From Verrucomicrobiota bacterium (lineage in GTDB: Bacteria; Verrucomicrobiota; Verrucomicrobiia; Chthoniobacterales; JAFAMB01): a stretch of 42,404 bases of DNA. The stretch lies in NCBI GenBank assembly GCA_019237325.1, contig JAFAHI010000083.1:1-42404 (forward strand). Reading direction: 5' to 3'. The first letter of the stretch is position 1; the number at the start of each line of letters is the position of its first letter. Below the pieces are notes generated by a model. It made no database searches, was not told the DNA's origin, and was given only the letters and a program-made list of their open reading frames with translations. Both the position numbers and the translations under genes were made by a program. Shown in pieces: positions 25,135 through 34,464 of the stretch.

Positions 25135-26529
25135 TCACCTTTCACCTTTCACCCCTTCCGTTTCGCCGGTTGGCAGCGGCAAGCGTAGTTCGGCGATGCA
25201 GCCGACGAGGCCGTCGGTACGATTTTCCAGGGTCAGGCTGCCACCATGGGCTTCTGCGATCTGGCGGCAGAGGACTAAGCCGATACCGGATCCACTCGAT
25301 TTGGTGGTAAAGAACGGCACGAATAGGTTGGTCGGGTTAGCGATACCGCTGCCTTCGTCGATTACCTGGACCAGCCATTCAGTTTGCGATCTACACCAAA
25401 CGATTTCCACGTCATGACCTTTTTCCAGGCTGGCATCGACGGCGTTCTTGACCAGATTGATTAAGAGTTGCTCTATCTGATCTCTATCAATATTAGCCAC
25501 GGCTTTTTCCGTCGACGTTGTTTTCACGGTGAGACGCGTTTCCAAGGCAGCTACCTGGCGGATAATCGGGCCAAGCTCAACCGGTCGCAGTGTCGGCGGC
25601 GGTAGCCGGGCCAACCGGGCATAGGCGGTCATGAACCGACCTAATGCTGAGGCCCGATCCCGGATAATTGCCATTCCACCTTGAAGGTCTCTTTCCCACA
25701 ACCTCGGGCGCGTCTCCTCGTTTTGCGTGAGCAGATCACTCAAGCTCTCGGCAATCGACTGGATCGGAGCTAACGAATTGTTAATCTCATGGCCAAGGAC
25801 CCGGATCAATCTTTGCCAGGCGATCCGCTCTTCTTCGCGCAGAGCACGGCCGAGATCGGTTAGCACTAACAATTGATGCGGGCGGCCGCCTTCGCGGAAA
25901 GTTGTGCGGCGCAGCCCCCAGCGGGTTCCGGATCGCCCGGGAAAGTCTCGGTCAATGAGACGGACAGCATCGCCCGCCAGACAATCATCCAGACCTAACT
26001 CAACCGCATCGTGTCCCAGAACGTGTTCCTGCCGGCGCATCAACAAACCCGCACCTGCGGGGTTCATGAGTCGCAACTTTCCTTTCTCGTCGAATGTAAA
26101 TACGGCTATTTCGACGGCGTCGATCACCGCTTTTAACAGGGCGCTAGCCTCGGTTGCCAGTCGTCTTTCGACTAACAATTGGTCGCCCAGTGCATTGACT
26201 TCCCGCATGACTTCGCCCAGAGAATCGGCTTGGCGAGCCGCCCGCGCTCGCAATGAATAATCACCTTCGCGGAGTGCTGCCAGTAAATTCGTCAACGTGC
26301 GGATCGGAAACAGCACCTGCTGGCGGACCGCAATAACTACGGCAATCCAAATTCCTACTGCGACTACGGCGATGGTAACTCGCACCGACCACGGCCAGGT
26401 TGAATGCCAGAGCATGAACAGTGTTGCCGCGACCGCAGGCCCGCCCGCAACGAAGGTAAGAACCTGAACCGAGGTCTCAAATGGCAGGTTCCGCCAACGG
26501 AGCAACGGACGTCGGGAGGAATCGTGCAT
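25135..26529 (-). CDS. NtrY-like sensor histidine kinase
   Basis: The protein is 464 residues from the ATG at 26529 (MHDSSRRPLLRWRN). Two membrane helices lie near 25-75, followed by a HAMP-like segment (QQVLFPIRTLTNLLAALREGDYS, split by the family turn), a PAS-like domain (about 125-190, VIDAVEIAVFTFDEKGKLRL), a HisKA-type helix with phospho-acceptor His247 in VLGHEINNSLAP, and a HATPase domain with N-box LINLVKNAVDASLE and G-boxes DEGSGI and GSGIGLVLC. It has almost no periplasmic domain, so it probably senses a membrane or cytoplasmic signal. Its partner is the sigma-54 activator encoded upstream. The last residues (VKGER) and the TGA stop are coded by a GTGAAAGGTGAAAGGTGA word array. Confidence 0.93.
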   Translation of the reverse strand: MHDSSRRPLLRWRNLPFETSVQVLTFVAGGPAVAATLFMLWHSTWPWSVRVTIAVVAVGIWIAVVIAVRQQVLFPIRTLTNLLAALREGDYSLRARAARQADSLGEVMREVNALGDQLLVERRLATEASALLKAVIDAVEIAVFTFDEKGKLRLMNPAGAGLLMRRQEHVLGHDAVELGLDDCLAGDAVRLIDRDFPGRSGTRWGLRRTTFREGGRPHQLLVLTDLGRALREEERIAWQRLIRVLGHEINNSLAPIQSIAESLSDLLTQNEETRPRLWERDLQGGMAIIRDRASALGRFMTAYARLARLPPPTLRPVELGPIIRQVAALETRLTVKTTSTEKAVANIDRDQIEQLLINLVKNAVDASLEKGHDVEIVWCRSQTEWLVQVIDEGSGIANPTNLFVPFFTTKSSGSGIGLVLCRQIAEAHGGSLTLENRTDGLVGCIAELRLPLPTGETEGVKGER

Positions 26530-26542
26530 AGGAATAGATAAT

Positions 26543-26568
26543 GTCACGCAAAGACGCAAAGACGCAAA
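26543..26568. repeat. ACGCAAAGACGCAAAGACGCAAAGG array (family D)
   Basis: Nearly three copies of the word gacgcaaa lie 14 nt upstream of the kinase start codon. It resembles arrays at 7795-7822 and 7631-7715. A further TGAGAGGTGATTGGTAAGG stretch follows and merges into element A copy 1. Confidence 0.7.
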
Positions 26569-26593
26569 GGTAGGAGAGGAATGATTGGTGAGA

Positions 26594-26956
26594 GGTGATT
26601 GGTAAGGTCGCCGAGCGAGATCGGGGTTGAACGCCTGGAGGGGAGCCGCTCTAAACCGTTGCTAAACCCACCGCGAGTTTCTCCTTATCGCAAAAAACGG
26701 CCAAACCGTTAGGCCACAGGCGGCCCCCGCGAATTACCCAGCGCGTGCCATCACCCGCTGGTAGTCCAAAAACCGTACGAGGAACCAATCGCGCATGGCA
26801 CGCGACGAAACGTTCCCGGGAGCCGCCTGCTACGGAACGTTCAGATACATGCCAAAATTTTTCGCGCGATTATACGTTTTGATTTGAGACCGGTTTAGAG
26901 CGGCTCCCCTCCAGGCGTTCAACCTCCGATCTCGCGCGGCGACCTTACCAATCACC
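26594..26956. repeat. Element A copy 1: inverted dimer with 65-bp outer arms
   Basis: The outer arms 26594-26658 and 26891-26956 are complementary except for one substitution and one indel. Core words occur in the order GGGAGCCGC (26641), gcggccccc (26720), GGGAGCCGC (26818), gcggctccc (26900), with spacers of 70, 89 and 73 nt. An extra inner stem pairs CGCGTGCCAT (26742-26751) with ATGGCACGCG (26795-26804). It fills the gap between the regulator and the kinase genes, and no gene is seen in it. Confidence 0.88.
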
Positions 26957-26982
26957 TTCCGATGCCTCTTAGCTATTACCTC

Positions 26983-28386
26983 TCACAGCCCATATTGCTG
27001 TAACCGCCTATAAAAGGTGCTCCGGCTCAAACCGAGGCCTTCAGCTGCCCGCCGGGCGTTACCGCCGTAGCGGTTGAGTGCTTTCTTGATTAGCAACTTT
27101 TCGATGTCCTCTAAGGTCATTTCATCGAGGCGCGATGGGTCAGAAGCTGGCTGTCCTCCGATGTCGGCCAAGCCGAGATCCGGAGGCCGGATTTGAGAAC
27201 TATCGGCCATCAGAACGGCACGTTCGATGGTGTGATCAAGCTCGCGCACGTTTCCCGGCCACCGGTGATACATGAGTGCCTTCTCGGCAGCTGGATCGAT
27301 CCCGGTGATCCGCTTAGCATACCGGCCAGCGTGACGATCTAGAAAATGTTGGGCTAACGGAACAATGTCTTCCGGGCGGTCTCGCAACGGCGGAATCTGA
27401 ATCTCGACGGTTCGCAGCCGGAAATAGAGATCTCGCCTGAACCGGCCGGCTTCAACCTCAGCGGGCAAATCGGCGTTTGTGGCTGACAAAAGCCTGACGC
27501 TCGCGCGCCGCGTTTTCGAGGAACCGAGCCGTTCAAACTCGCCACTCTCAACCGTACGCAGCAGTTTGGTTTGTTGGGAGAGCGGAATATTCCCGATCTC
27601 ATCGAGAAATAAGGTTCCTCCGTCTGCGATTTCGAAACGTCCCGCCCGCTCGTTCTTGGCGTCGGTAAAAGCCCCTTTCATGTGGCCGAACAACTCGCTC
27701 TCAAACAGATTTTCGTTCAGGCCGCCCATATTGACGGTTACGAAAGCCTTTTCCGCACGCTGACTGGCGGAATGAATCGCTCGGGCGACGATGCCTTTCC
27801 CCGTCCCGTTTTCACCGGTTACCAAGACGTTGGCATCGGAAGGCGCAATCCGCTGAATGGTCTCAACCACGGATCGCATGCCCGGCGAGTGCGCGATGAG
27901 ACCGCTGGTTGCCAATGCCGATTTTTGACTGGGAATCAATCCAGCATCCCCGCGAAGAACCTGATTTTCCGACTCTAATCGCTGGCCGCGCTGCTCGGCC
28001 GCCGAAAAGTCGACCTGCGTCCGCACGATCGCTAGGACACGTGCATTTTCCCAAGGCTTTTCAAAAAAGTCCCGGGCGCCTGTTCGCATCGCGGCGACCG
28101 CCAATTCCACGGTCGCCCACGCCGTCATCACCACGATCGGCGGAGCGCCTTCAGTCTTCTTGATCTGCGCGATGAGATCGAGACCTTCCTGGCCGCTCGT
28201 CGTATCACGAGCATAATTCAAGTCTAATAAAACTAGCGCGACCTCGGTAGTCTCTAGTGTTTCCAACACTTCTTTTGGAGAAGTCGCCAACGCAACCTCG
28301 TACCCCTCTTTCACAAGAAGAATCCGCAGGGCCTCACGGACAGCGGCTTGGTCATCGGCGATTAAAATGCGGAGTGGTCGGTTCAC
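26983..28386 (-). CDS. NtrC-type sigma-54-dependent response regulator
   Basis: The protein has 467 residues. A receiver domain (1-120) has the acidic pair ADD (10-12), phospho-acceptor Asp55 and Lys110. An AAA+ domain (about 155-400) has Walker A GENGTGKG (191-198), the sigma-54 contact loop as GAFTDA (238-243; the classical motif is GAFTGA), Walker B GGTLFLDEIGN and the arginine-finger region. A Fis-type helix-turn-helix ends the protein (RRAAEGLGLSRSTFYRRLQQ). When phosphorylated by the kinase coded downstream it should activate sigma-54 promoters, and two candidates with matching enhancer blocks lie in this island. The stop TGA opens a GTGAGAGGTAATAG word array. Confidence 0.95.
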   Translation of the reverse strand: MNRPLRILIADDQAAVREALRILLVKEGYEVALATSPKEVLETLETTEVALVLLDLNYARDTTSGQEGLDLIAQIKKTEGAPPIVVMTAWATVELAVAAMRTGARDFFEKPWENARVLAIVRTQVDFSAAEQRGQRLESENQVLRGDAGLIPSQKSALATSGLIAHSPGMRSVVETIQRIAPSDANVLVTGENGTGKGIVARAIHSASQRAEKAFVTVNMGGLNENLFESELFGHMKGAFTDAKNERAGRFEIADGGTLFLDEIGNIPLSQQTKLLRTVESGEFERLGSSKTRRASVRLLSATNADLPAEVEAGRFRRDLYFRLRTVEIQIPPLRDRPEDIVPLAQHFLDRHAGRYAKRITGIDPAAEKALMYHRWPGNVRELDHTIERAVLMADSSQIRPPDLGLADIGGQPASDPSRLDEMTLEDIEKLLIKKALNRYGGNARRAAEGLGLSRSTFYRRLQQYGL

Positions 28387-28858
28387 GGGTTGCGGTTTGC
28401 GTTTGGCGTACGGCGTTTGGCGTTTGGCGTTTGGCGGCTAACAATCGTCCTCGTACTCGTCGTCGTCCTCGTCCTCGAAGGCGTTGCGGTTGGACCCAGC
28501 TCTGCTGTCCGCTCTTTAGTGATTCGGGAAATAACGCTCATGTAGAAAGGGTTAATATAAAACGGGTGACGGTAGAAAGGCGCATCCGGGAAGAATTAGC
28601 AACAACTTCTCGTTGATGGCTTTTCGGTAAGGATGAGCTCCCGCTCATCCGCGGCATCGCAGATAGCCGCTTCGCGGCAAAGCCGGACGCCTCCCTTCGG
28701 GACAAAGACCTTTCCTGAGGCCTGTCCACGAAATCGACGCCACATCACTGTCGCCCTTCTCGAGGACGAGGACGAGTACGAGAACGAAGCGCCAAAGCCG
28801 AACGTCAACCGTCAACTATATCGCACATGGTACAACAGGTGCTACCATTTCTAGCCCT
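28387..28858. repeat. Divergent gap: GTTTGGCG words, family J arms, and a REP-like hairpin
   Basis: From left to right: a gtttggcgtttggcgtttgg array (28398-28438); family J arm tcctcgtactcgtcgtcgtc (28446-28478) with its partner tcgaggacgaggacgagtac (28760-28787); the hairpin GGATGAGC-TCCC-GCTCATCC (28631-28650); and gcgccaaagccgaacgtcaa (28789-28810), which pairs with the first array. The gap holds no credible gene. Confidence 0.7.
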
Positions 28859-30232
28859 ATGGCAAAGTCCGGGACTAACGAGGAAGACGCCAGCGCTCCG
28901 GTAACAGCGGAAACCAAAGCGCCAAAATCGCCAAACGCGATCCCCGTCTATCGCGTCGGGGTACCGTTTTTAGGATCCACACATCAATTCCGCAAAAATC
29001 CATTCAAGTTCCATCTCGATGGTTATGACCGGTACGGCCCGATCTACCGCACCTGGATTGAGGGAAAAAACTGGATCGTGTTATCGGGACTGGAAGCAAA
29101 CGATTTGGTCTGGCGTAACACGGACATGTGGAGTTACCGGGAAGCGAACGCAGCGTTCGCGGAACAACTCGGCCCGGGTCACGTAACCCAATTGGATGGA
29201 GATCCTCACAAAAAGAGGCGGCAGCAGCTCAAGCCCGGATTCAAAATGGAAGCGGTGATGCGCTATTTGCCCCAAATGAATCACGCGGCAGCAGAGCTTT
29301 TGCCGGCGATGTGTGAGCAGCCAATTAATATCACCGATGCTTTCGCGGAACTGATTCTGATGACCACCGCGCGGACCACTTTCCGTTGCGAGTTATCACC
29401 TGAAATGGTCAAGACCATGAGCCATTGGGAACATGATTTTATCTATGGGACCAGCCTAAGATGGCGACGCCATTTTTATTACAGACGGCCGATCTATCGC
29501 CGGATGAAGCAGCAGGTCTTCGCTGAATTGGAACGAATCTTGGACGAACGCCTGCAATCAAAAGAAGAGCCGGACGATAACCTAACCGCGATTATCAAAG
29601 CAAGCAGAGAAGCCGGCCAGCCCGTGAGTCGCTGGGAACTAATCAACACGATTTATCTGATCCTGCTCGCCGGTATTCATAATACTTCGAATCTGATCCA
29701 TTGGTGCTTGCTCTATTTATGCAGTGACCTCGCCTGGACCGAAGAGCTGCGCGACGAGCTCACGCAATGGGATACCGCTAATTTCAAAGGGATGAACCAA
29801 TTCCCGAGATTGAAAGCTACCATTCAAGAGGTTCAACGGTTACGCCCCGGCGCGATAATTCATCGGTTAACAGCAGCGCGAGATTTCGAATTTGGTGGTT
29901 ACTCAGTTCCGCGGGGCGCCGAGATCATCCATGTTAACACGCTGGTACATTTCCTCGAATCGGTATACGAGGAACCTTTCAAATTCAATCCAAGGCGTTA
30001 CCTGAACGGACACACGTATCCTCCGAAAACGAACGGATTCTTCGGCGGGGGGACGCATATTTGTTTGGGAATGAACCTGGCAATGGTGCATACTCCGATC
30101 ATCTTGGCCAATGTGATTCGCGACTATGAATATCGTTTCGTGTCGGATCCAACGATGCAGGTTCGGATTGGCCTCGGGCAAAATCAGATTAGGAATCAGA
30201 TACCAGCCGTGTTTACTCGGACTAGGGCGTGA
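28859..30232 (+). CDS. Cytochrome P450
   Basis: The protein has 457 residues and no N-terminal membrane anchor, so it is a soluble bacterial type. The I-helix has AGIHNTSN (271-278), the K-helix ExxR is EVQR (324-327), and the haem loop is FFGGGTHICLG with the thiolate Cys402. It should be a mono-oxygenase needing separate electron-transfer partners, none of which are encoded in the window. The N-terminal proline-rich hinge (NAIPVYRVGVPFLGS) and QLDGDPHKKRRQQLKPGF resemble sterol/fatty-acid-type P450s, but the substrate cannot be inferred. The ATG at 28859 follows a repeat-rich divergent gap shared with the response regulator. Confidence 0.94.
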   Translation: MAKSGTNEEDASAPVTAETKAPKSPNAIPVYRVGVPFLGSTHQFRKNPFKFHLDGYDRYGPIYRTWIEGKNWIVLSGLEANDLVWRNTDMWSYREANAAFAEQLGPGHVTQLDGDPHKKRRQQLKPGFKMEAVMRYLPQMNHAAAELLPAMCEQPINITDAFAELILMTTARTTFRCELSPEMVKTMSHWEHDFIYGTSLRWRRHFYYRRPIYRRMKQQVFAELERILDERLQSKEEPDDNLTAIIKASREAGQPVSRWELINTIYLILLAGIHNTSNLIHWCLLYLCSDLAWTEELRDELTQWDTANFKGMNQFPRLKATIQEVQRLRPGAIIHRLTAARDFEFGGYSVPRGAEIIHVNTLVHFLESVYEEPFKFNPRRYLNGHTYPPKTNGFFGGGTHICLGMNLAMVHTPIILANVIRDYEYRFVSDPTMQVRIGLGQNQIRNQIPAVFTRTRA

Positions 30233-30419
30233 TATGCCTTCGGATTAAGCGCTGGGGAGGAGATTAATATCCGCAGATTACGCAGATTTCGGCTTTGTGG
30301 CGTATTCGAAGGAATGGGACCGGGGAATGATGTGGGCTTCGGATCAATCGCTTGTTGCTCCCAGATCCTCGATCTTTGGGTTATGTGAACGTCCTCTCTT
30401 GAGCTTGCGCAGCTGCCGA
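30233..30419. other. Gap after the P450 gene
   Basis: This stretch holds a short ccgcagattacgcagatttc piece of the family C words (from 30269) and otherwise nothing recognised. The antisense frame open through it is the degenerate tail of the GxxExxY remnant. Confidence 0.5.
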
Positions 30420-30609
30420 CCAAACGAGCCGTTCGTGTTGGAGGCTTTCTGGACCCGAAGTTGATCAATAGGGCGCGCTCTCGGCTAGAAGCTTTTAAGT
30501 AGTTCAACACTTGGGCGACTTCGCCATCACCAATCCGGGTCAGCGCCTTTAGCTCAACAATGACATCCTCGTCTTTCGTGAGCTCAGGATTCTTTCGTCT
30601 ACAGTAGCT
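30420..30609 (-). pseudogene. Remnant of a GxxExxY-family protein (PD-(D/E)XK-like)
   Basis: On the minus strand, directly after the stop of the AllE-like gene and in the same frame, the sequence reads NPELTKDEDVIVELKAL, then VAQVLNYLKASSRERALLIN and FGSRK. These match the C-terminal half of the GxxExxY family, including the nuclease-like VELKAL strand. The N-terminal half with the name-giving motif is missing, no start codon is available, and the tail after FGSRK is degenerate. It is a gene fragment. Transcriptional read-through from the upstream gene is possible. Confidence 0.6.
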
Positions 30610-31359
30610 TTAGACGCTCAGCCGATTTACGTCTTTATAATAGAGATATCGGGCCGGCGTTTTTCCCATGGCAACAAACCATTGGCGGCAATAGGGCGCC
30701 ATCCAGATACAATCGCCTGCGGTTACCGGGTACCAATTGTCTTCCAATCTATAGACACCGGTCCCCGCTAACATTAGCAGGCCATGCTCCATAATATGCG
30801 TCTCGACAAAGGGTAGATGTGCACCCGCTTGATAATTGAAGATGTTTACAGCCAGGTCATAGGAGAGGCCATCTGGCAATAGGACCTGCAAGCGGGCAGA
30901 TTCGTCTCCGAGAAAAGGCTGACCCGCTATATCTTGCTCGCGGCCAAAGAGAATTCCGGGTTCCGGGACTCCCGGCAACGCGACATATCTTTTGAGAAAG
31001 ATGTGAACCCGGGTCCCCGGGACAGGTTCAGTTAATGACCAGGGTGTGACCGCAGGAACAAAAAGGAATTGCCCAGCCGAAAGGGTTTTTCTTTCGCCCT
31101 TCGCCTGTGCGGTCACTGCACCTTCCAAGACGTAGGCGAATGCTTCGATCTGGCTATCTGGAAATTCTGCCCGACCATCTTGATTAAAAGTGACGGTTAG
31201 CTCGGTGAACCCGGCTCCCATCACCGGAGAGATCAACACAACGGTCGTGCCGCCGGTTACTCCCGGTAGAGTACTCACGACGTGTCCATCCGGGGCGATG
31301 AGAGCGTGACGCTGCCCGACAAAGGTACGGGTTGTGCCAAAGAGAAGGTTCGAAAACAT
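30610..31359 (-). CDS. allE: (S)-ureidoglycine aminohydrolase-like double cupin
   Basis: The protein is 249 residues from the ATG at 31359 (MFSNLLFGTTRTFVGQRHAL). Upstream in-frame sequence to 31437 is partly repeat-derived. It has two cupin barrels. In the second, ETHIMEH supplies Glu and two His, and YCRQWF supplies the Gln of the manganese site known in AllE/YlbA. The known reaction releases ammonia from (S)-ureidoglycine to give (S)-ureidoglycolate in allantoin breakdown. It lies downstream of adenine deaminase on the same strand, consistent with purine catabolism, but no allantoinase or allantoate hydrolase gene is visible, so the exact substrate is less certain than the family. Confidence 0.85.
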   Translation of the reverse strand: MFSNLLFGTTRTFVGQRHALIAPDGHVVSTLPGVTGGTTVVLISPVMGAGFTELTVTFNQDGRAEFPDSQIEAFAYVLEGAVTAQAKGERKTLSAGQFLFVPAVTPWSLTEPVPGTRVHIFLKRYVALPGVPEPGILFGREQDIAGQPFLGDESARLQVLLPDGLSYDLAVNIFNYQAGAHLPFVETHIMEHGLLMLAGTGVYRLEDNWYPVTAGDCIWMAPYCRQWFVAMGKTPARYLYYKDVNRLSV

Positions 31360-31413
31360 ACGGTTTACATGAGTCCCACAGATTACACGAATCAGGTGGC
31401 GCGGCGAGATCGG

Positions 31414-31697
31414 TCTGGAGGGGAGCCGCTTTGGCACGTACCGGACGATTACGCGAAATTCGTCCTATCGCTCGACCTGGCCACAAAACGTCGCAGCTAG
31501 CGGCTCCCGGAAACTACCCAGCGCGATGCAGCTCTATGAGTCGGTGTAAACGAATCGAAGGCTATGGGTAATACATCACGTTGGGACGTTCGCGGGAGCC
31601 GCCTGTTTTCATAAGTTTTCGGCGGGATCAGCGTTGAGGCGAATTTTGCGAGGGCGACGGAGCACGCGCCAAAGCGGCTCCCCTCCAGGCGATAGAC
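31414..31697. repeat. Element A copy 2: inverted dimer
   Basis: The outer core TCTGGAGGGGAGCCGCTTTG (from 31414) pairs with CAAAGCGGCTCCCCTCCAG near 31670-31689. The words are GGGAGCCGC (31421), gcggctccc (31500), GGGAGCCGC (31594) and gcggctccc (31674), with spacers of 70, 85 and 71 nt. Both halves carry the internal GGAAACTACCCAGCG-type tail only on the left side. It starts 8 nt after the adenine deaminase stop and ends before the AllE-like gene. The rest of the gap shows nothing. Confidence 0.88.
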
Positions 31698-31705
31698 CAA
31701 ACACA

Positions 31706-33499
31706 TTAATTTGCCCCCTCGAACAGCGGCACAATCTTCATCGCTGGGCACAGAACTAGCCCCTTGTCCGTGAGTCTTATTTCCGGAATGACCGACAAGG
31801 GGAGGAGGTTGAAGCCCATATAGGGCAATCGGCAACCGACTTCGTTCCACACTTTCTTTAGCGCGGTGGTTTCAGCGGCGACCTGGCCGGCTCGAGCATC
31901 CGAAAGCAGACCAGCAATCGGTAGCCGAACCGATGCCAGGATCCGGCCCGCGCGTACGATACAAATACCGCCTTGCGACTCCTGCATGAACTCTAAGACT
32001 ATTTTCATGTCGCCCTCATTTGTCCCAGCTATCACGATGTTGTGAGCGTCATGCCCGACCGAACTACCCACTGCGGCATCGATTAATCCGAAGTTTTTCA
32101 ATAGCCCAAACGCAGTCGATCCAGTTTTCCCATGCCGTTCAACCACAGTCAGGAAACAGGCATTTTCGCGAGTCAGGAACGAGGCCCAATCTCGAGCCGG
32201 CTCTACCTCAAGTCGCTCATGCTTGGTTGGAATGTTCGCTCCCTCTAACGCGATAAAATTAACTCGGACTCTATCCGTTGGTAAGACTGGGACCAGCGAC
32301 CGCGCGGTGTTAACCGTTACGGTCTGGGATGATCGCTTTGGGTACTGATAGCGACGCGCCAACGCCTGTTCGAGTCGCGAGGTCGGTTTCTTATCTTGGA
32401 CGACCAATTGTCCGCCATACCAGGTGTTCTTTGGCTCAAGATTGTCGTCCAACAGAACCACATCTGCTCTCCGCGCCGCGCCCAATCCGCCCAATTCACC
32501 ATCCATTGAGTACCGAGTTGCAGGATGGAGAGAGCCGCAACTCCAGGCAGTGACTGGCTGCAGCCCGCTGTGTACCGCTTGCCGGACGACCCAATCGAGC
32601 CCGAAAACAAAAAGATCGTCCGCGTCTCGATCGTCGGTGCAAACGCACACTCGCTTCGGATTCGCGCCGAGCTCAGTCACCGCCTTGATCGCGTGTGGCA
32701 GACTGTGCCAAGGCGTGGTCGGAGGACCGCCTCTTAGAAACACCCACATCCCTGCTTCTAGCAAGTCGTTGGCGATTTCGCGGTCGATCGCTTCATGGAT
32801 GTCGGTGATACCCGAGGCGGCATAAGCCACCACAAATGGCCGCCCATAAATGTGACCGCAAACAGGTAAGCCGCGACCCAGAGCCTCTGCTAAAATCGCG
32901 TGACTCCGTTCATCGGCTTTGACTACCTGGATGAAATCCATTTTTTCGCCGAGCGCGACTGCTTCGGGCCATTCATCAAAGATCGCGCCAATTTTCGCCG
33001 GAGTTAGGTCTCCCCCAGCGGTTTCGAGTCCGGCATGCGTGGCTGGAATGGTGCTTGGCAATGTTAGGAAGATGTTGAGCGGCGCTTGCCTCGCGTCTTC
33101 TAGCATCCAGATCAAACCATCCGTATCGCAAACGTTACCGATCTCGTGACTATCGCAGAAAATGGTGGTGGTACCGTTGATGAGCGCGGCTTCGGCATAG
33201 GCGCATGCTGTCATCATGCTGCTCTCGATGTGGATGTGCGGATCCACCAAACCCGGCGCCAAGATCCCTCCATGAGCATCATAAACGTCGACTTCAGGAA
33301 ATCGGCAGCTGCCGGCGGGTTTCACGGCCGCGATCCTGCCCCGGCTGATCCAAAGTTCTTGATCCGGCAACCAACGCTCAGTGTAAACGGAAAGAACGCG
33401 CCCGCCAGAAATTACCGAATCAGGCGCGCTTCTTTCTGAAGCGACGTCTGCTAAATGGCGGGTTACTTGTGCCAGAGGTGGAACATCGAAACGGGTCAT
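31706..33499 (-). CDS. ade: Adenine deaminase
   Basis: This 597-residue amidohydrolase converts adenine to hypoxanthine and ammonia. The N-terminal metal site is [14 protein letters not shown], preceded by the beta-sandwich strand. Other family marks are [12 protein letters not shown], the central CGHIYGRPF and the acidic [11 protein letters not shown], plus a C-terminal domain with [14 protein letters not shown] characteristic of Ade rather than of adenosine deaminase. Length matches the family (about 570-600). It lies with an AllE-like gene downstream and, across a divergent gap, a cupin and phosphorylase pair. It fits a pathway that turns scavenged adenine into hypoxanthine for uptake, salvage or oxidation. 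Confidence 0.95.
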   Translation of the reverse strand: MTRFDVPPLAQVTRHLADVASERSAPDSVISGGRVLSVYTERWLPDQELWISRGRIAAVKPAGSCRFPEVDVYDAHGGILAPGLVDPHIHIESSMMTACAYAEAALINGTTTIFCDSHEIGNVCDTDGLIWMLEDARQAPLNIFLTLPSTIPATHAGLETAGGDLTPAKIGAIFDEWPEAVALGEKMDFIQVVKADERSHAILAEALGRGLPVCGHIYGRPFVVAYAASGITDIHEAIDREIANDLLEAGMWVFLRGGPPTTPWHSLPHAIKAVTELGANPKRVCVCTDDRDADDLFVFGLDWVVRQAVHSGLQPVTAWSCGSLHPATRYSMDGELGGLGAARRADVVLLDDNLEPKNTWYGGQLVVQDKKPTSRLEQALARRYQYPKRSSQTVTVNTARSLVPVLPTDRVRVNFIALEGANIPTKHERLEVEPARDWASFLTRENACFLTVVERHGKTGSTAFGLLKNFGLIDAAVGSSVGHDAHNIVIAGTNEGDMKIVLEFMQESQGGICIVRAGRILASVRLPIAGLLSDARAGQVAAETTALKKVWNEVGCRLPYMGFNLLPLSVIPEIRLTDKGLVLCPAMKIVPLFEGAN

Positions 33500-33554
33500 G
33501 GAGAAGTGAAAAATAATCAGTAAACAGTAATCAGTGTCAACGGCTTGGCTGCGG

Positions 33555-34046
33555 CGCGGTCAATAAGATCGGCTTCTAGAGCATGCGTGCGGTCGAAGCA
33601 GCTTTGGTACCAAGATCGTCCCGTGGAGCGTGCTTCGCTTGTGAGGCCGCTGGAGTTTGGATATTTTGTTCTGCAAGGGGTAGCTCCGGAGGAGCGAAAT
33701 CTTTATAGCTATCGAGCCTATAAATTAGCGACCTAGCTCCGTAGGAGCGCCATATATGGGATTCCGCGCGGCTTTGGGTGATTGGTTTCCGCGCCGACAT
33801 GCTCCATCATAAATTAGGCCTTGCTCGATTTGTGGAGATTCCAACGCTCTGTGCCGCTGCACGATCACAACTCGATGTCGCTCCTACGGAGCTAACCGCA
33901 ATTTAGGGCATGGATAACTATAAATATTTTGCTCCTACGGAGCAGGATTTTCGCCATGCAAATGTCCAAACTCCAGTGCATCGCAAGCGAGGCGCGCTCC
34001 AGCTTCGCGTTGTTGACGACGCTGACGGCGTCGATAAAATCGGCGT
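33555..34046. repeat. Element B copy 1: long inverted repeat with four GCTCC-N3-GGAGC motifs
   Basis: The left side (about 33625-33755) and right side (about 33874-33995) are complementary over more than 110 bp at roughly 70% by eye. Nested GCTCCGGAGGAGC/GCTCCGTAGGAGC motifs lie at 33683 and 33735, and GCTCCTACGGAGC at 33880 and 33931. The spacers between motifs (aatctttatagctatc and relatives) also pair. Similar direct words, caataagatcggc and cgataaaatcggc, lie at the two outer ends (33560, 34031). The gap between ade and the cupin gene shows no gene. Confidence 0.82.
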
Positions 34047-34049
34047 CTT

Positions 34050-34412
34050 ATGGAAGTGATCAATCGTAACTCCGTGGCGGCTTTTTTAGGACCCGATGGA
34101 GCCACTATCCGAGAACTTGCCGCAAGCCGGAACTCATCCGCGCGAAAGCAGAGCTTAGCAGAGGCAACCATTCCAGTCGGTGGAACTGTCACCGAGCATT
34201 TTCACAGAACTACAGAGGAGTTCTATTATATCCTCAGTGGAACCGGGCTCATGAAGATTGAGGGTGAAGAGAGAGAGGTGGGGCCGGGAGATACTGTTGT
34301 TATCGTCCCGGGGCAACACCACAAGATCACGAACAACGGTCGGATTCCTTTGGTTCTGCTAGCGTGCTGTTCACCCGAATGGACAGCGGGAGATAATATA
34401 CTGGTTGAGTAA
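34050..34412 (+). CDS. Single-domain cupin protein
   Basis: This 120-residue protein is one cupin barrel. Motif 1 is TEHFHRTTEEFYYILSGTG, with His, His and Glu ligands, and motif 2 is GPGDTVVIVPGQHHKITNNG, with the fourth ligand His. Small cupins of this type bind a metal and may act as sugar or small-acid isomerases, lyases or sensors, so its reaction cannot be named. It ends only 52 nt before the ATG of the phosphorylase gene, and a TTG-initiated version of the latter would overlap it by 8 nt, so co-expression is likely. A role with the purine phosphorylase is possible but unproven. Confidence 0.85.
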   Translation: MEVINRNSVAAFLGPDGATIRELAASRNSSARKQSLAEATIPVGGTVTEHFHRTTEEFYYILSGTGLMKIEGEEREVGPGDTVVIVPGQHHKITNNGRIPLVLLACCSPEWTAGDNILVE

Positions 34413-34464
34413 ACGGCACGGGAGCAGCTGTCACTTCCGACCTGATTCTCGCCGTTCGGACTTT

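Noticed and set aside
26876-26892. TGATTTGAGACCGG as a third enhancer site
   Set aside because: Only one half site matches, it lies inside an element A spacer, and no -24/-12 element was found downstream.
33555-34046. Element B copy 1 as an insertion sequence
   Set aside because: It encodes no transposase, has no clear target duplication, and only loosely similar words at its ends.
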